DNA from: Henricia sp. BOLD:AAB3569
Taxonomy: Eukaryota > Echinodermata > Asteroidea > Spinulosida > Echinasteridae
DNA length: 64,000 nucleotides
Assembly (NCBI GenBank): GCA_037783545.1
Contig: JBBELK010000952.1
Span: forward strand, 1 to 64,000
Direction: 5' to 3'
Both the position numbers and the translations under genes were made by a program. Numbering within the stretch: position 1 is the first letter of the stretch; each line of letters starts with the position of its first letter. The notes below the pieces were generated by a model. That model worked only from the letters and a program-made list of their open reading frames with translations, was not told where the DNA came from and searched no databases. Positions 62,265 through 64,000 of this stretch are shown piece after piece.

Positions 62265-64000
62265 GTTTGGGACGGGATTTTGGTCAAAGAGTGGTCCAAA
62301 CGTCGGCAAATTTGGAGGTCAAAAAATATTCCGACGAACTTCAAATTTTGCATGCTCCAAACACTCTATATTGCGCACTTGTCCTAAAAAATTGACAGAC
62401 TTTCGCCGGGAAATGGCAGAGAAATTTCAGAGTTTAGAAAAAAAAGGGGTTGGCGCTTCCGGATGCTCCCGCAACCTGTGGCTGTCTGTACACACCTCTT
62501 TGGTGTATTCCTGACTCGTGCGCATGCTCAGTCTTTCGGACTGTCGTTGACACGGCCCAGTTTGGGACGGGATTTTGGTCAAAGTGTGGTCCAAACGTCG
62601 GCAAATTTGGAGGTCAAAAAATATTCCGACGAACTTCAAATTTTGCATGCTCCAAACACTCTATATTGCGCACTTGTCCTAACAAATTTACAGACTTTCG
62701 CCGGGAAATGGCAGAGAAAATTCAGAGTTTAGAAAAAAAAGGGGTTGGCGCTTCCTGGATGCTCCCGCAACATGTGGCTGTCTGTACACACCTCTTTGGT
62801 GTATTCCTGACTCGTGCGCATGCTCAGTCCTTCGGACTGTCGTTGACACGGCCCAGTTTGGGACGGAATTTTGGTCAAAGTGTGGTCCAAACGTCGGCAA
62901 ATTTGGAGGTCAAAAAATATTCCGACGAACTTCAAATTTTGCATGCTCCAAACACTCTATATTGCGCACTTGTCCTAAAAAATTGACAGACTTTCGCCGG
63001 GAAATGGCAGAGAAATTTCAGAGTTTAGAAAAAAAAGGGGTTGGCGCTTCCGGATGCTCCCGCAACCTGTGGCTGTCTGTACACACCTCTTTGGTGTATT
63101 CCTGACTCGTGCGCATGCTCAGTCCTTCGGACTGTCGTTGACACGGCCCAGTTTGGGACGGAATTTTGGTCAAAGTGTGGTCCAAACGTCGGCAAATTTG
63201 GAGGTCAAAAAAAAATTCCGACGAACTTCAAATTTTGCATGCTCCAAACACTCTATATTGCGCACTTGTCCTAAAAAATTGATAGACTTTCGCCGGGAAA
63301 TGGCAGAGAAATTTCAGAGTTTAGAAAAAAAAGGGGTTGGCGCTTCCTGGATGCTCCCGCAACCTGTGGCTGTCTGTACACACCTCTTTGGTGTATTCCT
63401 GACTCGTGCGCATGCTCAGTCCTTCGGACTGTCGTTGACACGGCCCAGTTTGGGACGGGATTTTGGTCAAAGTGTGGTCCAAACGTCGGCAAATTTGGAG
63501 GTCAAAAAATATTCCGACGAACTTCAAATTTTGCATGCTCCAAACACTCTATATTGCGCACTTGTCCTAAAAAATTGACAGACTTTCGCCGGGAAATGGA
63601 AGAGAAATTTCAGAGTTTAGAAAAAAAAGGGGTTGGCGCTTCCTGGATGCTCCCGCAACCTGTGGCTGTCTGTACACACCTCTTTGGTGTATTCCTGACT
63701 CGTGCGCATGCTCAGTCCTTCGGACTGTCGTTGACACGGCCCAGTTTGGGACGGGATGTTGGTCAAAGTGTGGTCCAAACGTCGGCAAATTTGGAGGTCA
63801 AAAAATATTCCGACGAACTTCAAATGTTGCATGCTCCAAACACTCTATATTGCGCACTTGTCCTAAAAAAATGACATACTTTCGCCGGGAAATGGCAGAG
63901 AAATTTCAGAGTTTAGAAAAAAAAGGGGTTGGCGCTTCCTGGATGCTCCCGCAACCTGTGGCTGTCTGTACACACCTCTTTGGTGTATTTTCTGACTCGT
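62265..64000 (+). repeat. Right-edge block, C-type monomers M212-M217 (last one truncated)
   Basis: Starts: 62265, 62560, 62856, 63152, 63448, 63744. M212-M214 match M190-M192 at 6,508 bp (22 monomers), and M215-M216 match M194-M195 at about 6,213 bp, so the attcatgac monomer M193 is absent here. M217 instead matches the block D monomer M204 (aaaaaaatgacatac). Private changes are gtcaaaaaaaaatt near 63206, gggatgttgg near 63756 and gtattttctgac near 63986. The window ends 257 bp into M217. Confidence 0.8.

Larger units (their letters stand above)
1..64000 (+). repeat. Satellite DNA array, ~295 bp monomer, fills the whole window
   Basis: One monomer recurs head-to-tail, always in the same orientation, without interruption. 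Landmarks such as gtttgggacggg, caaacgtcggc and cagtccttcggactg recur about every 295 bp. From base 1 to the start of the last, truncated copy at 63744 there are 216 monomers, mean 295.1 bp. Both window edges lie inside the array, so its true length is unknown but exceeds 64 kb. I saw no transposon, inverted monomer, simple-sequence island, tRNA, rRNA or unique DNA; the largest private insertion is 6 bp. Monomers differ by scattered substitutions and short indels shared within local groups, which is the usual picture of concerted evolution. A (peri)centromeric or heterochromatic location in a eukaryote is inferred from scale and homogeneity, not shown. Confidence 0.98.

Noticed and set aside
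1..64000. Hundreds of 60-400 codon open reading frames on both strands as protein genes
   Set aside because: They repeat with the monomer, overlap heavily in several frames on both strands, change frame between monomers, and carry no recognisable domain, signal or codon bias. They are by-products of a repeat that happens to be poor in stops.
1..64000. CRISPR array
   Set aside because: The repeating unit is ~295 bp with no short direct repeat separated by unique spacers; neighbouring units are near-identical throughout, and no cas-like gene is present.
1..64000. rDNA spacer or tRNA/5S repeat unit
   Set aside because: I saw no rRNA-like, tRNA cloverleaf or 5S-like segment in the monomer; the unit is also too short for rDNA.
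1..64000. LTR or terminal inverted repeats of a transposon
   Set aside because: No unit has distinct ends, target-site duplications or coding remnants; the repeat is strictly tandem.
1..64000. Telomere or subtelomere
   Set aside because: No TTAGGG, TTTAGGG or TTAGG-type tracts were found.

Overview
The window is one uninterrupted satellite DNA array: a single ~295 bp monomer repeated head-to-tail on one strand from the first base to the last. I find 216 complete monomers plus a truncated 217th (257 bp). The mean period between the first and last copies of the same landmark is about 295.1 bp. Most monomers are 294-297 bp; a subfamily carrying an 11 bp deletion is about 285 bp. I see no gene, RNA gene, transposable element, inversion or unrelated sequence longer than a few bases. 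Many monomer-length open frames exist on both strands, but they are by-products of the repeat and I do not annotate them as genes. Tens of kilobases of gene-free, homogenised tandem repeat point to a eukaryotic nuclear genome (centromeric, pericentromeric or other heterochromatic satellite). The species cannot be named from the sequence alone, and a centromeric role is inference only.

Monomers are numbered M1-M217, each starting at the motif gtttgggacggg; starts are good to about 2 bp. The array is a mosaic of local subfamilies defined by shared diagnostic variants. 1-1480: left-edge block with variants that return at 57-62 kb. 1.48-6.5 kb: block rich in the gtcaacaaat variant. 6.5-13.0 kb: block with gatttttgtc/gcaagctcc monomers, including a 9-monomer duplication. 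13.0-14.2 kb: a two-monomer tandem duplication. 14.2-16.0 kb: a zone dense in private one-base indels. 16.0-17.2 kb: linker. 17.2-21.6 kb: two-monomer (~580 bp) and four-monomer (1,173 bp) higher-order repeats containing the 11 bp deletion. 21.6-26.3 kb: an 8/9-monomer repeat. 26.3-29.5 kb and 29.5-33.6 kb: second versions of the previous two blocks. 33.6-37.2 kb: transition. 37.2-57.5 kb: a block with ctgtcttgac, cttccggatgc and caaagagtgg monomers, whose clearest structure is a 16-monomer unit of 4,721 bp present twice in tandem plus a shuffled third part. 57.5-62.3 kb: a block whose core is a five-monomer, 1,478 bp repeat in two tandem copies. 62.3-64.0 kb: return of the 37-57 kb type.

Nested duplications of 1, 2, 3, 4, 5, 6, 8-9, 16 and about 22 monomers, together with hybrid monomers at block joints, fit repeated unequal exchange or amplification inside the array. 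The points most worth following up are the 16-monomer unit, the fact that nearly all differences between its two copies are one-base homopolymer changes (a possible assembly-quality signature), the indel cluster at 14.2-16 kb, a short hairpin in nearly every monomer, and near-expected CpG content. Whether the family is already catalogued needs a database search I cannot run.
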